In this document: positions 10,118 through 20,609 of the stretch, in pieces
Numbering within the stretch: the first letter of the stretch is position 1
Layout of the letters: every line of letters begins with the position of its first letter
From: Stomoxys calcitrans
Lineage: Eukaryota; Arthropoda; Insecta; Diptera; Muscidae
Direction: 5' to 3'
Length of the DNA stretch: 64,000 nt
Assembly (NCBI RefSeq): GCF_963082655.1
Contig: NC_081554.1
Location: forward strand, 64,198,602-64,262,601
Translations under genes and position numbers: made by a program
The notes under the pieces: model-generated
The model's database searches: none
Seen by the model: the letters and a program-made list of their open reading frames with translations, nothing else
Told to the model about the DNA's origin: nothing

Positions 10118-11250
10118 GATGACTTTTTAGCTATTATCTTTTCGGAAATACTGATTTAAACAGCTCACGCACATTTCGTATTTTGTTTTACTGTCATACA
10201 TCTTCAGTTTAGTCTATGAAATTTAACCATGAATAGTATTACAAACGAACAATGCTTGCAGTCGAATGTATCGAGTAGATTTTAATGCACGGAAGACTCA
10301 GTGCTGCTTGCAAACGATTCGCTGACCCATTACGATCATCTTTGTCTATCCACGGTATAGGTGTTGAGCAATCAGAAGCTGTTGATGTTCTGGGCATGAA
10401 AATACAAAGTGATGTCCGTTGGACTAAACATGTATTCGAAGTGTCGAAAGAAGCATTCAAGTGTTTAGGCTTCCTTAAACGGTGTAAGAATTACTTCACT
10501 CCGTCTGATCTTCTTAACATCTACAACACTTTCATAAGGCCGAAAATGGAGTACAACTCACATGTATGGGCTGAAGCTTCAAAATCATCCCTGGAGCTAC
10601 TGGAACGTGTACAGAGGAGAGCGATGGCGTTGATTGGCGACAGTGGGGTATCACACTCTATTGCCTCCCTTGATCATCGTCCCAATGTGGGTTGTTTGGC
10701 GCTGTTCTATCGCTACTTTCATGGTGTGTGTTCCTCTATTCGTCTTCTTATTCCTGATGGAAGGATGTATGTCAGGGATACTAGACATTCCAGGAACTCA
10801 CACCAGTGTTTGTAATTGATTAGCCAGCGGACCGCACATTGCATTATAGAGAGAATTCTTATTTCGCCCGTACCGTTTATATGTGGAGTCGACTTCTGGC
10901 TAATGTTTTCCCAGCCACTTTGGCAATCAAAGATTTACGACATCTTCCATTGAGCGACAAAGCTCATTTTTGACTCAATGGGTATGTAAATAAGCAGCCA
11001 AAAGTATTGCAAAAGCTACCAATGCATCCAGAAAAAGTCACAGTTTGATGCGGTTTATAGGCTGTTGGCATCATTGGACCGTACGTCTTCAAAGATTATG
11101 TGAATCGTTACGTAACTGTTAATGGTGAGCGCTAACGTGAGATGATATCCAACTTTTGTTTGCCCAAAATGAAAGAGGTTGACTTGTATGACATGTGCTT
11201 TCTACAAGACGGTACCACTGCCACACGGCACACGTAACAATGGACTTATC
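10118..11250 (+). mobile_element. Mariner (DD41D/rosa-like) fragment, copy B, containing a LINE piece
   Basis: Left end agatgactttttagctatt is the mariner terminal repeat; the start MNSITNEQCLQ is at about 10230. The element is interrupted by LINE sequence at 10262-10953 and resumes with DKAHF, NGYVNK, MHPEKVTV, GIIGPY and NRYVTVNGER; the catalytic block reads CFLQDG (about 11205). It stops there, without its 3' end or third catalytic residue, and about 100 bp of the host F2 is missing as well. Confidence 0.8.
10262..10953 (+). pseudogene. Other non-LTR retrotransposon, C-terminal RT region
   Basis: An open frame of 176 residues (10285-10815) matches the palm/thumb end of LINE RTs: GIGVEQSEAVDVLGMKIQSD (LG-K strand after YxDD), FLKRCKNYFTPSDLL, then IRPKMEYNSHVWAEAS, ERVQRRAMALIG, SLDHRPNVGCLALFYRYFHG. 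After a stop the frame region continues with RTAHCI-ER and LLANVFPATLAIKDLRHLP, typical of the C-terminus of this kind of protein. No RNase H is seen. It differs from F1 and F2. It lies inside mariner copy B, so it arrived later. Confidence 0.85.
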
Positions 11251-11759
11251 CATCTACTGTTCAATATTCAGCCGAATCCAAATAATGGCTTGCTTGAGCA
11301 TTACAGCCGTACTGAGGACGACGATATCTGATGCACTAATTTTAATGCCTCTGGACATAAAAAGCTGCGACCACTGCTGTGATGCTAATATAACATAACT
11401 GTGTTATCCTTGGTACAGTGCCCCATGTTCCGGGCAGTGTGGATTACACATTGGGTGAGCCGCTTTTTGATAAAAGTACTGTACCACTATTCCTGATGGA
11501 ACCTATTGGAACTAAATTATCTCTGGTAATAAAATTATATAGACTTCTATACAGATGGTTCCAAAATAGACGACCAGGTGGGCTTTGGGTTGAACTCTGA
11601 AGAACTAAGACTGCTTATATCGAGTGTATCAAGCGAAATCCTTGCAATTAAATAAGTGGTGGAATGGCTAAGATACAATGTCATAACGACGATTGGTATA
11701 ATTATTTTCTCAGCCAGGCATTTATCAAGTCCTTGGACAACATATTTCTGAATTCAAAA
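11251..11759 (+). pseudogene. F2 thumb and N-terminal RNase H, broken
   Basis: Aligns to 13297-13860 of the next F2 copy: SIFSRIQIMACLSITAVLRT, then a linker VPGSVDYTLGEPLFDKSTVP and RNase H start DFYTDGSKIDDQVGFG with the first catalytic Asp. A frameshifting deletion falls at about 11706 where an FSDSQ-type third catalytic Asp is expected. It ends at NIFLNSKT where the mini-me begins. Confidence 0.75.
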
Positions 11760-12878
11760 ACATGTAAACAGGCATTTAGTTCGGTCGGGCCTAACTGTGG
11801 ATACCCACCACCTCGAGTATATATGTAAACCCCCTTTCGTCACAATCCGGTGAATATTCGATAACCTATGCACCCAAATTCGGCACAGACATTGAGTGGT
11901 CTAATAATATAAGTCACTGTTCAATTTTGTAGAGCAAAATTTTGGCCCTTTTGACAGCTATATCCAAATATAACTCGATCAGAATCATAAAGGACACTGA
12001 TGTCAAAAAGCCTAACATAAGTCACTCCGTTAAATTTCAACAAAATCGGATAATAAATGCGCTCGAGAGTTCTTTCTATATGGCACTTATATAACTGGAG
12101 GCTTAAAATACCCCATTGTTTTAAATTTCAGCGGAATCGGGTAATAAATAAAGCTTTAATGGACATCAGACCATTTATCGGGAGATCGGTCTATATGGCA
12201 CCTTTATCCAAATAAAGTCCGATCTGAACCATATTTGGGTCAGATGTTGGGACATCTAAAATTACTCACTGTTTTAAATTTCAGTGAAATCGGATAAAAA
12301 ATGAAGCATTTATGGGCATTATTGGGAGATCGGTCTATATGGCAGCTATATCTATATATAGTCCGATCTGAACCATATTTAGGTCAGATGTCGGGAGGCT
12401 TAAAATAACCCACAGTTTTAAATTTCAGCGAAATTGGGTGGTAAATAAAGCTTTAATGGGCATCAGACCCCTAATCGGGAGATCGGTTTATATGGCAGCT
12501 ATATCCAAGTATAGTTAGATCAAAACCATATTTGGGTCAGATGTAGGGAAGCCACAAACTACTCCCTGTTTTAAATCTCAGCAAAATCGGATAAGAAATA
12601 AAGCATTTAGGGGCATTAGACCCCTTATCCCTAGATCGGTTTATATAGCAGTAATATCCAAATATGGTCCCATTTGGCCCGTTCAAGTACTTAACCAGCG
12701 TGCATCAAAAATACGTCTTTGTAGGACACACGACACACGGACATCGTTAAATCGTTTTAGGATTTTTTCCACGATCCGAAATATATATACTTTGTAGGGT
12801 CGGAAATCGATATTTCGATGTGTTGCAAACGGAATGACTAAATGAAGATACCCCCAATCCTACGGTGGTGGGTATGAA
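11760..12878 (+). mobile_element. Mini-me-like element, subfamily B
   Basis: Head acaggcatttagttcggtcg then atacccaccacctcg; about six ~150-bp units with gagatcggtctatatggca and aaatttcagcgaaatcgg; GTCY tract almost lost (cacgacacacggacatcg); core gaaatatatatactttgtag then ggtcggaaat; end ctacggtggtgggtatgaaa. The head and units differ consistently from the 35407 type, so it is a separate subfamily. It sits at the junction of two non-contiguous F2 fragments. Confidence 0.8.
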
Positions 12879-12883
12879 AAGAT

Positions 12884-13460
12884 GTGAAAGTGGTTGCGTA
12901 TGTTGATGACGTGTCTACTACGTTTAAGGGAAGTTTCCCAGCACTCTTAGAGATATAAATATTTCAAGAAGCTCTGGGTGAGACAGCGAATTGATCTAGC
13001 GAAGGTAGTCTAGGCGTAAATCCGTGCAAGATAGAATTTTTCAGCTGGAGATACAATTTAAAAATATTCCATTTACAGAAAGCGCAAAATACCTGGGTGC
13101 TTTGCTGGACTGGAAATTGAACTTTAAATCCAACATTTTAGAAAGGGCAAGAAAGGCAACTCTTGCCCTGCAAGAGAGCCATTTGCAAAAGTTGGAGGTT
13201 TAGACCGCGTGTCATGCATTGGGTATATACTGCAGTTGTCAGACCTTTAATTATATATGGTGTTGTGGTCTGGTGGACGGCGCTTCAAAAGTCCACTTAC
13301 ACTTCAATATTCATCCGGATCCGGAGGATGGCTTGTTTGTGCACCACTGCCTCACTGAGGACGACACCATCTGATGCACTGACTTAAATGCCACAACTGA
13401 TGCCTTTGGACGTTGTGGTTTGACAAATTGCCACGGCGACTGTAAAACTGAGAGAGCGTT
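12884..13460 (+). pseudogene. F2 RT C-terminal part
   Basis: VKVVAYVDDVSTTFKGSFPA carries the catalytic Asp pair. Further frames give GVNPCKIEFF, an LG-L--NF strand, and an open stretch (13163-13387) RVMHWVYTAVVRPLIIYGVV then WWTALQKS, the thumb. In-frame stops at about 12957 and later show it is dead. Confidence 0.8.
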
Positions 13461-13499
13461 TTCTTTGGTCATGTGGCGGCTATGATCACTGTGTTATCC

Positions 13500-14110
13500 T
13501 TGGCACAATGCTCCATATTCCAGGCACTGTGGATTGCACATTGGCCGAGCCGTTTTTAGATGAAAAGTTCTATGCCACTATTGCTGATTGGACCGATTGG
13601 AACTACAATACGCCTGGTAATATAAATTACATAGACTTCTGTACGAAAGGCTCCAAACTAAAAGATCAGGATTTGCGAGGTATTCTGAAGAACTAAGACT
13701 GCTCATATCGAGAAAGTTACTCTTCCACTGTAGTGTGTATCAAGCGGAAATCTTTTCAATTAAAGAAGTGGAGGAATGGCTAGATGTAATGTCATAAGGA
13801 CTCCAATAAATGCCTTGAGAACGTATTTTTGAATACAAAAACCGCCTTCGACTATTGCAGATCTCTCAACGAGATGGCTGAACAATTCAAAATAAACCTG
13901 TTGTGGGTGCCGGGTTACAGAGATGTCCCAGGGAATTGTGGAGCAAATGAGCTTGCTAGACTAGGGACTACCTTACACATTCCAGGGGAACTGAAATCTG
14001 TTGGTATGCCTCTAGCGACGTGTAAGCTAAGTCTTCAGGATCAGGTCCGAAGGGCAACGAATGACAGATGGTCACAAGGTGGGGGTTGTGAACACTCCAA
14101 AATTTTGGGG
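13500..14110 (+). pseudogene. F2 RNase H domain
   Basis: HIPGTVDCTLAEPFLDEKFY leads to DFCTKGSKLKDQ, where the first catalytic Asp of the TDGSK motif is replaced (TKGSK). After a frameshift, KTAFDYCRSLNEMAEQFKIN then LLWVPGYRDVPGNCGANELA carries the last catalytic region, with the usual His changed to Tyr and the final Asp changed to Glu. The stretch normally bearing the third Asp is shortened. Family role: removal of RNA from the RNA-DNA hybrid. Confidence 0.75.
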
Positions 14111-14149
14111 CCCAGTCGAGCGCTTTGTTGTCGCTGGCTAGTATAGTAG

Positions 14150-14430
14150 TCCCAGTCATTGTGTCCGACATGACAGGTCACTGTATGATCGGTAAACAAA
14201 CATGCTGACAGACTGAAGGTTGCAAGTAACGAATTCTGCAGAAGCAGTGAGGACGTCGAGAAATAGGAGACTAGAGAACCACTTTTGTGAGTGTGTGTGT
14301 TCTGCTCTGAAATTCAGAAAAGGTGCAACTTTAGGTTCTCATTTCTGTGAAAATTTGTCTGATTTAACGGGTGTGAAGATTCGCTTTTCAAATCGATCTG
14401 GATGGTTAAGCGGTAGAAACTAGAAGTCAT
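14150..14430 (+). pseudogene. F2 C-terminal zinc-knuckle region, broken
   Basis: Plus-strand pieces IGKQTC-QTEGCK, NEFCRSSEDVEK in shifted frames, and LGSHFCENLSDLTGVKIR match the minus-strand copy at 26033-26359. The Cys pair is disrupted (CRSS). The 3' untranslated part follows to about 14525. Confidence 0.65.
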
Positions 14431-14525
14431 CTTCCTTCTCCAGGTGATGTGGTACCACAATAGACGAAAACGGCTAAGTGAGGCTGAAAGCAGGCTGCCA
14501 CATAAACCTAACCAAACTTAACTTA

Positions 14526-15629
14526 CATAAACAACCCACACTTTAGTTTAAAATAATAGCAACTTTGGTGCATGATATTAAATGCTTACTACTCTAATGT
14601 GCCTTTTTTCTTTTTTAATTCAACAACAAATTGCACATCAACATTATATTTCACTTTTATGTTCTCATCATTGAGATGCCATTGCTTCCTTTTTTTTCAA
14701 AATTACAATTTTGCCACAATCAATTCCAGACGCCATACTTGATAAAGGATGCAAGCGCCACCAACCAGCATCAAAGAATCGCATCGAAACGTGTTGAAAG
14801 GATGACATTTAATGCTCATACTGTCGCTACATCCTTGTGCTGATGTTGCTAAAAATTTAGCATTCATTTATCTTACGATTGCAATTTCCTTTGTTATTCG
14901 ATAAACATGAGCTGTAAAAAAAAAAGGAAAACAAATAACGAACGGTGATGAAAATAGAAAAAGGACTTTTTGCAAAAGTAGATTGATGCATAACTTACCC
15001 TGGTATGGGATGGTGTTCTATGAGATACTCAATGCTTGTCGAAATGAAGTCAATCGAGCCCTGTGATTTCGCATGGAAGCACTGCTGTCACCAGCTATGG
15101 ATGATAGCCCATAAAGAAGTAATGGAGAAACGAATTTTTTTACTTTTCGTGAAAGAAAAAAATTGTTTGTCGTTTGATAGACCGACTTCATGTTCGATTA
15201 TAAACCGAAATGAGATGATACCAGCGATGCAGTGAATTGAGGAGGAGATGGAAATCAATTGGAAATCATCTTTTTTTCCCCGTTTTATACAACTTTTAAG
15301 GAAGTTGTCTTGTGATTTGCAAAACAGTTCGATAGTGCAGCGAAAGTGTAATTCCATTTGATGCTCCTAACTTAAGATATTCTAACAAAAACTGTAGAGA
15401 GGAGCTAAAACTAAAAAATTGGTCGTCAACCCATGGCCAAAGATGAGGTTAATCCGTTGCAAAATACCGCCTGCCATGGTATTGGATAAAATTGTTTACA
15501 AAAGATGAATGATTTTTACCAACCATACTGGCATGAATCCTTTGTGCCATATTTCATGTGAATCGTTTCACAAATGACGATATTATTGCAGTATTAGGCC
15601 AAATCGGGCGAACATATTTATAGGAGCTA
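14526..15629. other. Unassigned, mostly unique DNA
   Basis: A/T-rich, no recognised family. Short frames 14631-14843, 15005-15235 and 15088-15357 lack domains. At about 15575-15635 a scrap of the family C repeat (ttaggccaaatcgggcgaac) precedes element D. Confidence 0.4.
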
Positions 15630-17475
15630 CAAGCCGAAACGGGCCTGCTCCGCTGCACCTTCTTTAATTTTATATTGATATTGAATTCGTACCATTGTAG
15701 CCTAAAACGCTGAACCCGTTCGAATCCTGGCGAGAACATCGAGGTATAATGCCATGCATGGTCATTTAAAAAATTTTCCCCAAAGAGGTGTCGCACTGCG
15801 GGACGCCGTTCGGACTCGGCTATAAAAAAGGTTGCAATCATTGAGTTTAAACTTGAATCGGAAAGCACTCATTGATGTGTGAGAATTTGCTCCTTGTCGA
15901 TTCCTGGTGGTAATGTTCTTCCTTAGGGTAATGTTTTTATTAAGATTATCAGACATTTCGACTCAAGTATGGATATCAAACACGTGCTGCACTTCCAAAT
16001 CCCTTGTTCTTCCTTAGAGTAATGTTCTCATTAGGGTAGAGATGGCACCTCAGACATTTCGACTCAAATATGGGTATCAAATTCGTGCTGCACTTCGAAA
16101 TCCTTTTCAAGTGAGCCCTATATTGCCATGGCCGGTAAATATGAACCGTTTGGAGGGTGTTTTGGGGCTAAGGCGACCAACGGCACTTAGCACCGAAAAT
16201 ATATATCAAATTCGTTCGTTTTGGGGTTGGTGGAGGGGGCTGCTGGGTACTTGGACCCAATTTTGAATACCATATTGGTTTTCTGGTCTCCAGTACCTTT
16301 CATTTGATACCCTTATTGTGCACATCGGACCACTTTCGGATATGGGTAGCGTTTTTGGGATAAGGGGGAGGATCCGCGTCCACCCGATATCTAAAAATTA
16401 TATAGCCTTTGTTTCCTTCCAGACAAACGTACACCAGCTATGAAAATTTTAAGCAAATCGGTTCAGCCAAGTATCGCATAGTCACAATGTGTCTAATGGC
16501 GTTTTTAAGGGGTGTCGCGACCCCCTATACTTCGAGCTGATTTTGTATGCCAGATTTGAAATCTACTCCCGAATACCTTTCATTTGAGCCCCATGTTAAA
16601 ATTAACGTCCAATATGTCTGTTTGGGGGGAGTTTTGGGCTGGGGTGGCCCGATGGGTACTTAGACTCAAATTTTAAAAATATTTTCGTATTCGACTCTCC
16701 AATACTTTTCATTTCATACATAAATTGTCCCGATCGGTCCACTTTTGATTTTGCGTTGTGTTTTTCGCATAAGGGGGAGGGCTTTCCCCTTCCGATATAT
16801 AGCTTATGTTTCCTTCCATGTTTCCTGCCGTTTTTTGAGTCTATACGGAACAAACGAACCGAGTCCCATATATCCGTGATTGGCTAATGAGCCCATTGTG
16901 GGCGTCTTTGTGGGGGTGGGGTGACCCCCTTTACTTCGACATGTATTTTTATGTCAGATTCGTTATCTATTTCCACATACTTTTCATTTGATACCCATAT
17001 TGTCTTTATCGGTCCACTTTCGATATGGGGTGGTGTTTTTGGGGTAATGGTGGAGGGTCCGCTCCCTTCCATTATTAATAAATTATAAAGCCTATTCCAA
17101 CTTCCTGACCATATTCGTTATCTTCTCTCGAATACTTTTCATTTGAGTCCCATTTTGTGATGATCATCAAATAAACCTATTTTAACGGGTTTTGGGGATG
17201 GGGCGGCCCCCAGTTACTTGGGCCCAACTTTTATTATAAAATTCGTACTCTACCCTTGAATACCTTTCATTTAAATCCCATACTGTGCCGATCAATCCAC
17301 TTTTATTTTTGGGTAGTACTTTTGTGGTAAGGGGAAGGTTCCGCCCCCTCCCGATATCAAAAAATTATATAGCCTATGTTTCCTTCCAGACCAACCTACA
17401 CAATCTGTGAAAATTTCATGGTAATCGGTTTCGACGATTTAGAGTCTATACGGAACAAAACAAACAAACAGCAGA
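15630..17475 (-). mobile_element. Tandem-repeat element D, copy 1
   Basis: Reverse orientation. The terminus acgggcctgctccgctgcac is the complement of the end seen at 48060-48083; the opposite end, near 17440, is agtctatacggaacaaaaca. Inside are 110-130-bp units containing tttcatttgatacccatat, ggaccgatc-type and CCCCC/GGGGG blocks. A SINE is inserted near the left end. No coding capacity; open frames reflect repeats. Confidence 0.7.
15695..15912 (+). mobile_element. tRNA-derived SINE, 5'-truncated head
   Basis: Remnant of the tRNA-like head with the B box (cgttcgaatcctggcgagaa), then the SINE body: ccccaaagaggtgtcgcact, ccgttcggactcggctataa and tcggaaagcactcattgatg. The A-box part is mutated. 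It lies inside element D copy 1. Confidence 0.8.
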
Positions 17476-17699
17476 TTTTGTTTGCTGCTTTAGCTAACCG
17501 AAATGTTTGGTAATACAACAGCCCTATGTTTTCTGAAGCAGCAGTAATGTATACTTACCCATTTTCAGCAGACAATAACTGCATTTAGCAAACATTTTTG
17601 CTGTTTTGAATAACAAATTTAGTTGAGTGTACAAAAATAGAATGAGTTATTAAAGAGGATATAACTGAAAGTTCATTTGTCAACAAAAGGTGTGACACA
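17476..17699. other. Unassigned spacer
   Basis: About 220 bp between element D and F1 with no recognised feature. Confidence 0.4.
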
Positions 17700-17800
17700 C
17701 ATGAAATTTTAAGTTAGGAATTCCATGCCACTTACAAAATCCTTAATTGTTTTCTGTACCCCTCCCCTAAGTTGGTTAATGTCTGGTCTTGTGTCTCCAC

Positions 17801-18259
17801 CTAAGTGCCGGTATTTGTTAGATGGGATAGCCGGGCAATGACAAACGAAATGCTCCAACGTCTCATCAGTCCTCTGGCCTTTACCGCCAAATCGTCGGCC
17901 CTTTCATTTCCCCTTACTCCGTTATGGCCCGGCAACCAAATGATGTGGATTTTGCCATCCACAGAGAAGACGTTAATCTCCTTCTTACACTGCAAGACTG
18001 TTGCTGATCTTGCCGTCCTGGTTATTATTGCCCTTATGGCAATTTTACTGTCGGTAAATATGTTCAGACTCAACGTCCTCGCATTAGCACCACACCACTT
18101 CACGCATTCCGTGATCGCCCGGATCTCCGCCTGCAGGACCGTATTATGGTCAGGCAGTCTAAAATAGATCTCAGTCCCTGGATTCTCAATGTAAACCCCT
18201 AGGCCCATTCTGTCCTTTAGCTTTGATCCATCCGTGTAACATGATCTTCCAGATGGCAA
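17801..18259 (-). pseudogene. F1 RNase H domain with all four catalytic residues
   Basis: A 152-residue open frame. RNase H residues are intact: TDGSK Asp10, LQAEI Glu45, FTDSK Asp70, and WLPGHNGVRGNERADDLA with His112 and Asp122. After residue ~130 (VKARGL) the frame runs into deleted, out-of-register sequence. In the family this domain degrades template RNA after first-strand synthesis. The start Met is inside the element, so this is an ORF2 fragment and not a free gene. Confidence 0.85.
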
Positions 18260-18267
18260 TACTAGGG

Positions 18268-18690
18268 TTCCGTCAATCCAAGACTGCGCCGATGGCAGCA
18301 GCGCGTCGCACTCGACTTCAAGGTATCCGATCGGAAACCTCTTCCCTTCCTTCCAGGTTTCCTATCGTCGCCGCGATTATACCGCGTCGGTATGAGCTGC
18401 TCCCATCCTCAATCCATTCTCCCATCGCCTTAAGTCTCATAGCTGCAGTGGCTACCTCACACTTAAACTGAATGTCAATGGGTCGGATATCTAGAATAGT
18501 CTCCAGTACCCTAGTGAGTGTAGTCCTCATCGCTCCGCCTATGCCAAGACAATATGTTCTCTGAACCTGTTGTGTGGTCCTTATGTTACACTTTTTCTCC
18601 ATAGCAGTCCACCAAACTAATGAGGCGTATGTAAGTATTGGTCTAATCACGCTTCTGTAGAGCCACTGGACTATCCTCGGATTCAGGACC
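18268..18690 (-). pseudogene. F1 RT thumb region
   Basis: Open on the minus strand: LNPRIVQWLYRSVIRPILTY, ASLVWWTAMEKKC, then TTQQVQRTYCLGIGGAMRTT and LDIRPIDIQFKCEVATAAMR. The same segment recurs at 28140-28429, 28830-29090, 29507-29764, 57360-57533 and 59299-59480. The open frame extends past 18690 only because mini-me sequence follows without a stop. Confidence 0.85.
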
Positions 18691-18905
18691 CATTCCGAAC
18701 CTGATATAGCTCTCATATTAACCGATCTCCCTGTTTGACAAGCCGCATTTTTTGTTCGATATGGCTCATATTTTGCATGTAGTGTTTTGCTATAACTTCC
18801 AATAACTGTTTTAAGTACTGTCCAAATCAGTCCATTACTGGATATTGCTCCCATATAATCCGGTCTCTCGATTATCCTTGTTCGGTTCCTAAAAGCTTTT
18901 AATCA
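18691..18905 (-). mobile_element. Mini-me internal-unit fragment
   Basis: Contains acctgatatagctctcatat and ccgatctccctgtttgac, complements of mini-me internal units. Neither end of the element is present. Confidence 0.65.
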
Positions 18906-18912
18906 AAATTTA

Positions 18913-19330
18913 TTTTACCCTCCACCATAACATGGGGGTACACTAATTTCGCTATGCTGTTTGTAACTCCCGATTTTATTTCTTAAGCCTCTAGAAGGCG
19001 AAATTCTTATCCGACTTGGCTGAAATTTAGTACAACGACTTCTCCTAAAGTTTTCAACACCCGTGCCAAATATGGTCTGAATCGGTTTTTTACCCGATAT
19101 AGCTCCGATATAAACCGTTCTCCCGATTATACTTCTTGAGCCTCTAGAGGGCGCATTTTTTTTATCAGGCTTGGATGAAATTTCGTACAATGACTAACAT
19201 CCAAACCAAATATGGTCTGAATCGGTCTATAACCAATAAAATGACAATTTTTATCAATTATCTTGTTTGCCTATAAGGATATATCGGGCAAAGAAATTGA
19301 TAAATGCGATCTATTTTGGAGGATATATTG
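18913..19330 (-). mobile_element. Mini-me-like element, short internally deleted copy
   Basis: Starts with ttaccctccaccataacatg and a terminal core remnant (ctaatttcgctatgctgttt), goes straight into two or three internal units without the TA/GTCY part, and ends near aatgcgatctattttggagg in place of the full head. Confidence 0.7.
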
Positions 19331-19344
19331 TTTTTCTTTTTAAT

Positions 19345-20200
19345 TAGGTAAACCCTTCGCGTTCTCAAAATGCAAAGCCCAGATCCCTGTTTCGACAAGG
19401 GACAGGGGGATTTCCAGTCTCCTGCAATCCGCCTGACTTTAGCGATGTGGTCGTTAGCGTTAGTTCTTCAGACAAGTGTGCGGCACAACTGCTGAGCCAT
19501 CTTCCGATTCCACAACTCCACGGTTTCTATTCAGACTTGTTGTAGTCTGCGAGAAAGCCGGAGTTTAGTACGAATACTGCATGTCATCGGTCACAATCAG
19601 ACTCATTCCATCTATCAATCTTTCAGTCAGCGGTTGCAAGATTGGGATTACAGTCCCTCAGTCTCGCAAGTATGAATTCAAGATATGAGAGATCCTTGGT
19701 AACCAAGTGTGTGCCATCGGTCTAGAAGAAATGTCTTTCTTCTTGACTAAAGCCAGTGCTGTGCCTGGTGAGATCTCGCCAATCCTTTTAAGGGCGCAAC
19801 GATGCATCTCAATTGAGCGTTGATCCCCGAAGGCAATTCGTTTGTACCGGCGCCGATACCAACCTGCATGGTCACAAACTGGAGTAAGCCCAGGAAATTC
19901 CGCAAAAACATTGGAGTATAAGGATGCCATCCCATCGACTATCCCTTTTTTATTATGTCTAGGTATGCAGCCCTGATCTTCTCCCTTGTCAACAACTACT
20001 ATCATCAAGCTGTCCTTACCGACATTAGCAAAAGTACTTGGACCCATATTATTATTGATCGCTTTGGTACTTTTGGGCATGGAATGCCCTCCAGGTGACC
20101 GCAGCCTTTTGGCTGACTGTGGTGCTGTTTTCGAATCTAGACCTGTGCAGCGATTCTCCGAGCCCAATTAAGAGAGCCTCTCTCCTTATTGGCGAGCATT
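19345..20200 (-). mobile_element. Non-LTR retrotransposon F2, ORF1 fragment
   Basis: Minus strand, aligning to 6560-7420 of the long F2 copy. It begins directly upstream (in element orientation) with tcttaattgggctcggag, immediately after the 3' tail of the F2 copy at 20201-22290, so the two are head-to-tail. Confidence 0.75.
19658..20167 (-). pseudogene. F2 first ORF, DUF4780-like domain
   Basis: A 169-residue open frame, the best-preserved ORF1 domain in the window. Core: DSLMIVVVDKGEDQGCIPR, FAEFPGLTPVCDHAGWYRR, IAFGDQRSIEMHRCALKRIG, ISPGTALALVKKKDISSRP and a final AHTWLPRIS. This matches the DUF4780 pattern known from fly retrotransposon first ORFs. Downstream, past a stop, shifted frames continue DCNPNLATAD and VFVLNSGFLADYNKSE, the expected C-terminal half. 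Probably an RNA-binding retrotransposon protein (family inference); it is a fragment here. Confidence 0.75.
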
Positions 20201-20349
20201 TAGGTTAGGTTAGATAAGGTTTAAGTAGCAATCTGCCATCAGACTCACTTAGACGTTTTCATCCATTGCAATATCACAGGAACAGAAGAAGGAAGATGTC
20301 TTCTAATTTCTACCGTTGAACCATCCAGATCGCTTTAAAAAGCGCTAAA

Positions 20350-20609
20350 TCAAACAGCTTCTCGAAGAAATGAGAACCTTAAGTGGAACTCCTTTTAACT
20401 GCTAGTGCGGGACACCAACACAGAAGGTGTTCTATAGTCTCATCTTCTTCGATGTCCTCACAGCTTCTGCAAAAGCTGGCTACCTTCAGTCTGTCGGCAT
20501 GTTTTCCGATTACACATTGACCTGTCATGACGGACATAATGACTGAGACGTCTGTTCTAGCCAATGACAGCAAAGCAGTAGACCTCTTCAAGTCTAGATT
20601 GGGCCACAT
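20350..20609 (-). pseudogene. F2 C-terminal zinc-knuckle segment
   Basis: Open frame with WPNLDLKRSTALLSLARTDV, VIMSVMTGQCVIGKHADRLK and FCRSCEDIEEDETIEHLLCW followed by CPAL. The Cys/His pattern C-X2-C-X10-H-X4-C is the nucleic-acid-binding knuckle at the end of ORF2 in RNase H-bearing LINEs. Confidence 0.85.

Larger units (their letters stand above)
6050..11759 (+). mobile_element. Non-LTR retrotransposon F2, long decayed copy with nested insertions
   Basis: This span follows the order of a LINE: 5' leader (about 6050-6284), first ORF (6285-7780), AP-endonuclease (7860-8400), linker, RT (9060-10117), thumb and start of RNase H (11251-11759). Every part has stops and frameshifts. It is interrupted by a MITE (9530-9765), a mariner (10118-11250) that itself holds another LINE piece, and it ends at a mini-me (11760). 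Homologous F2 pieces lie at 12880-14525, 19345-22290 and 25935-26510. The combination of DUF4780-like ORF1, APE-type endonuclease, RT and RNase H suggests the LOA/I/R1 group; clade assignment needs a tree. Confidence 0.85.
12880..14525 (+). mobile_element. Non-LTR retrotransposon F2, 3' half
   Basis: Begins in RT at the YxDD block and continues through thumb, RNase H and the C-terminal zinc knuckle to a 3' end with ctgccacataaacctaacca. It repeats the part of F2 found at 9770-11759, so it is a separate fragment or an old duplication. Decayed throughout. Confidence 0.8.
17700..18690 (-). mobile_element. Non-LTR retrotransposon F1, 3' part with internal deletion
   Basis: Minus strand: thumb (18690-18320), RNase H (18260-17870), then a jump to the last ~150 bp of the C-terminal region. 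Compared with the F1 copy at 53161-54184, the stretch between about 53450 and 53725 is missing here, joining cgtctcatcag to tcctctggcc at about 17866. The 3' UTR begins near 17725. Confidence 0.85.

Noticed and set aside
18318..18854. 178-residue minus-strand frame as one gene
   Set aside because: It fuses mini-me repeat translation with the F1 RT thumb; not a single protein.
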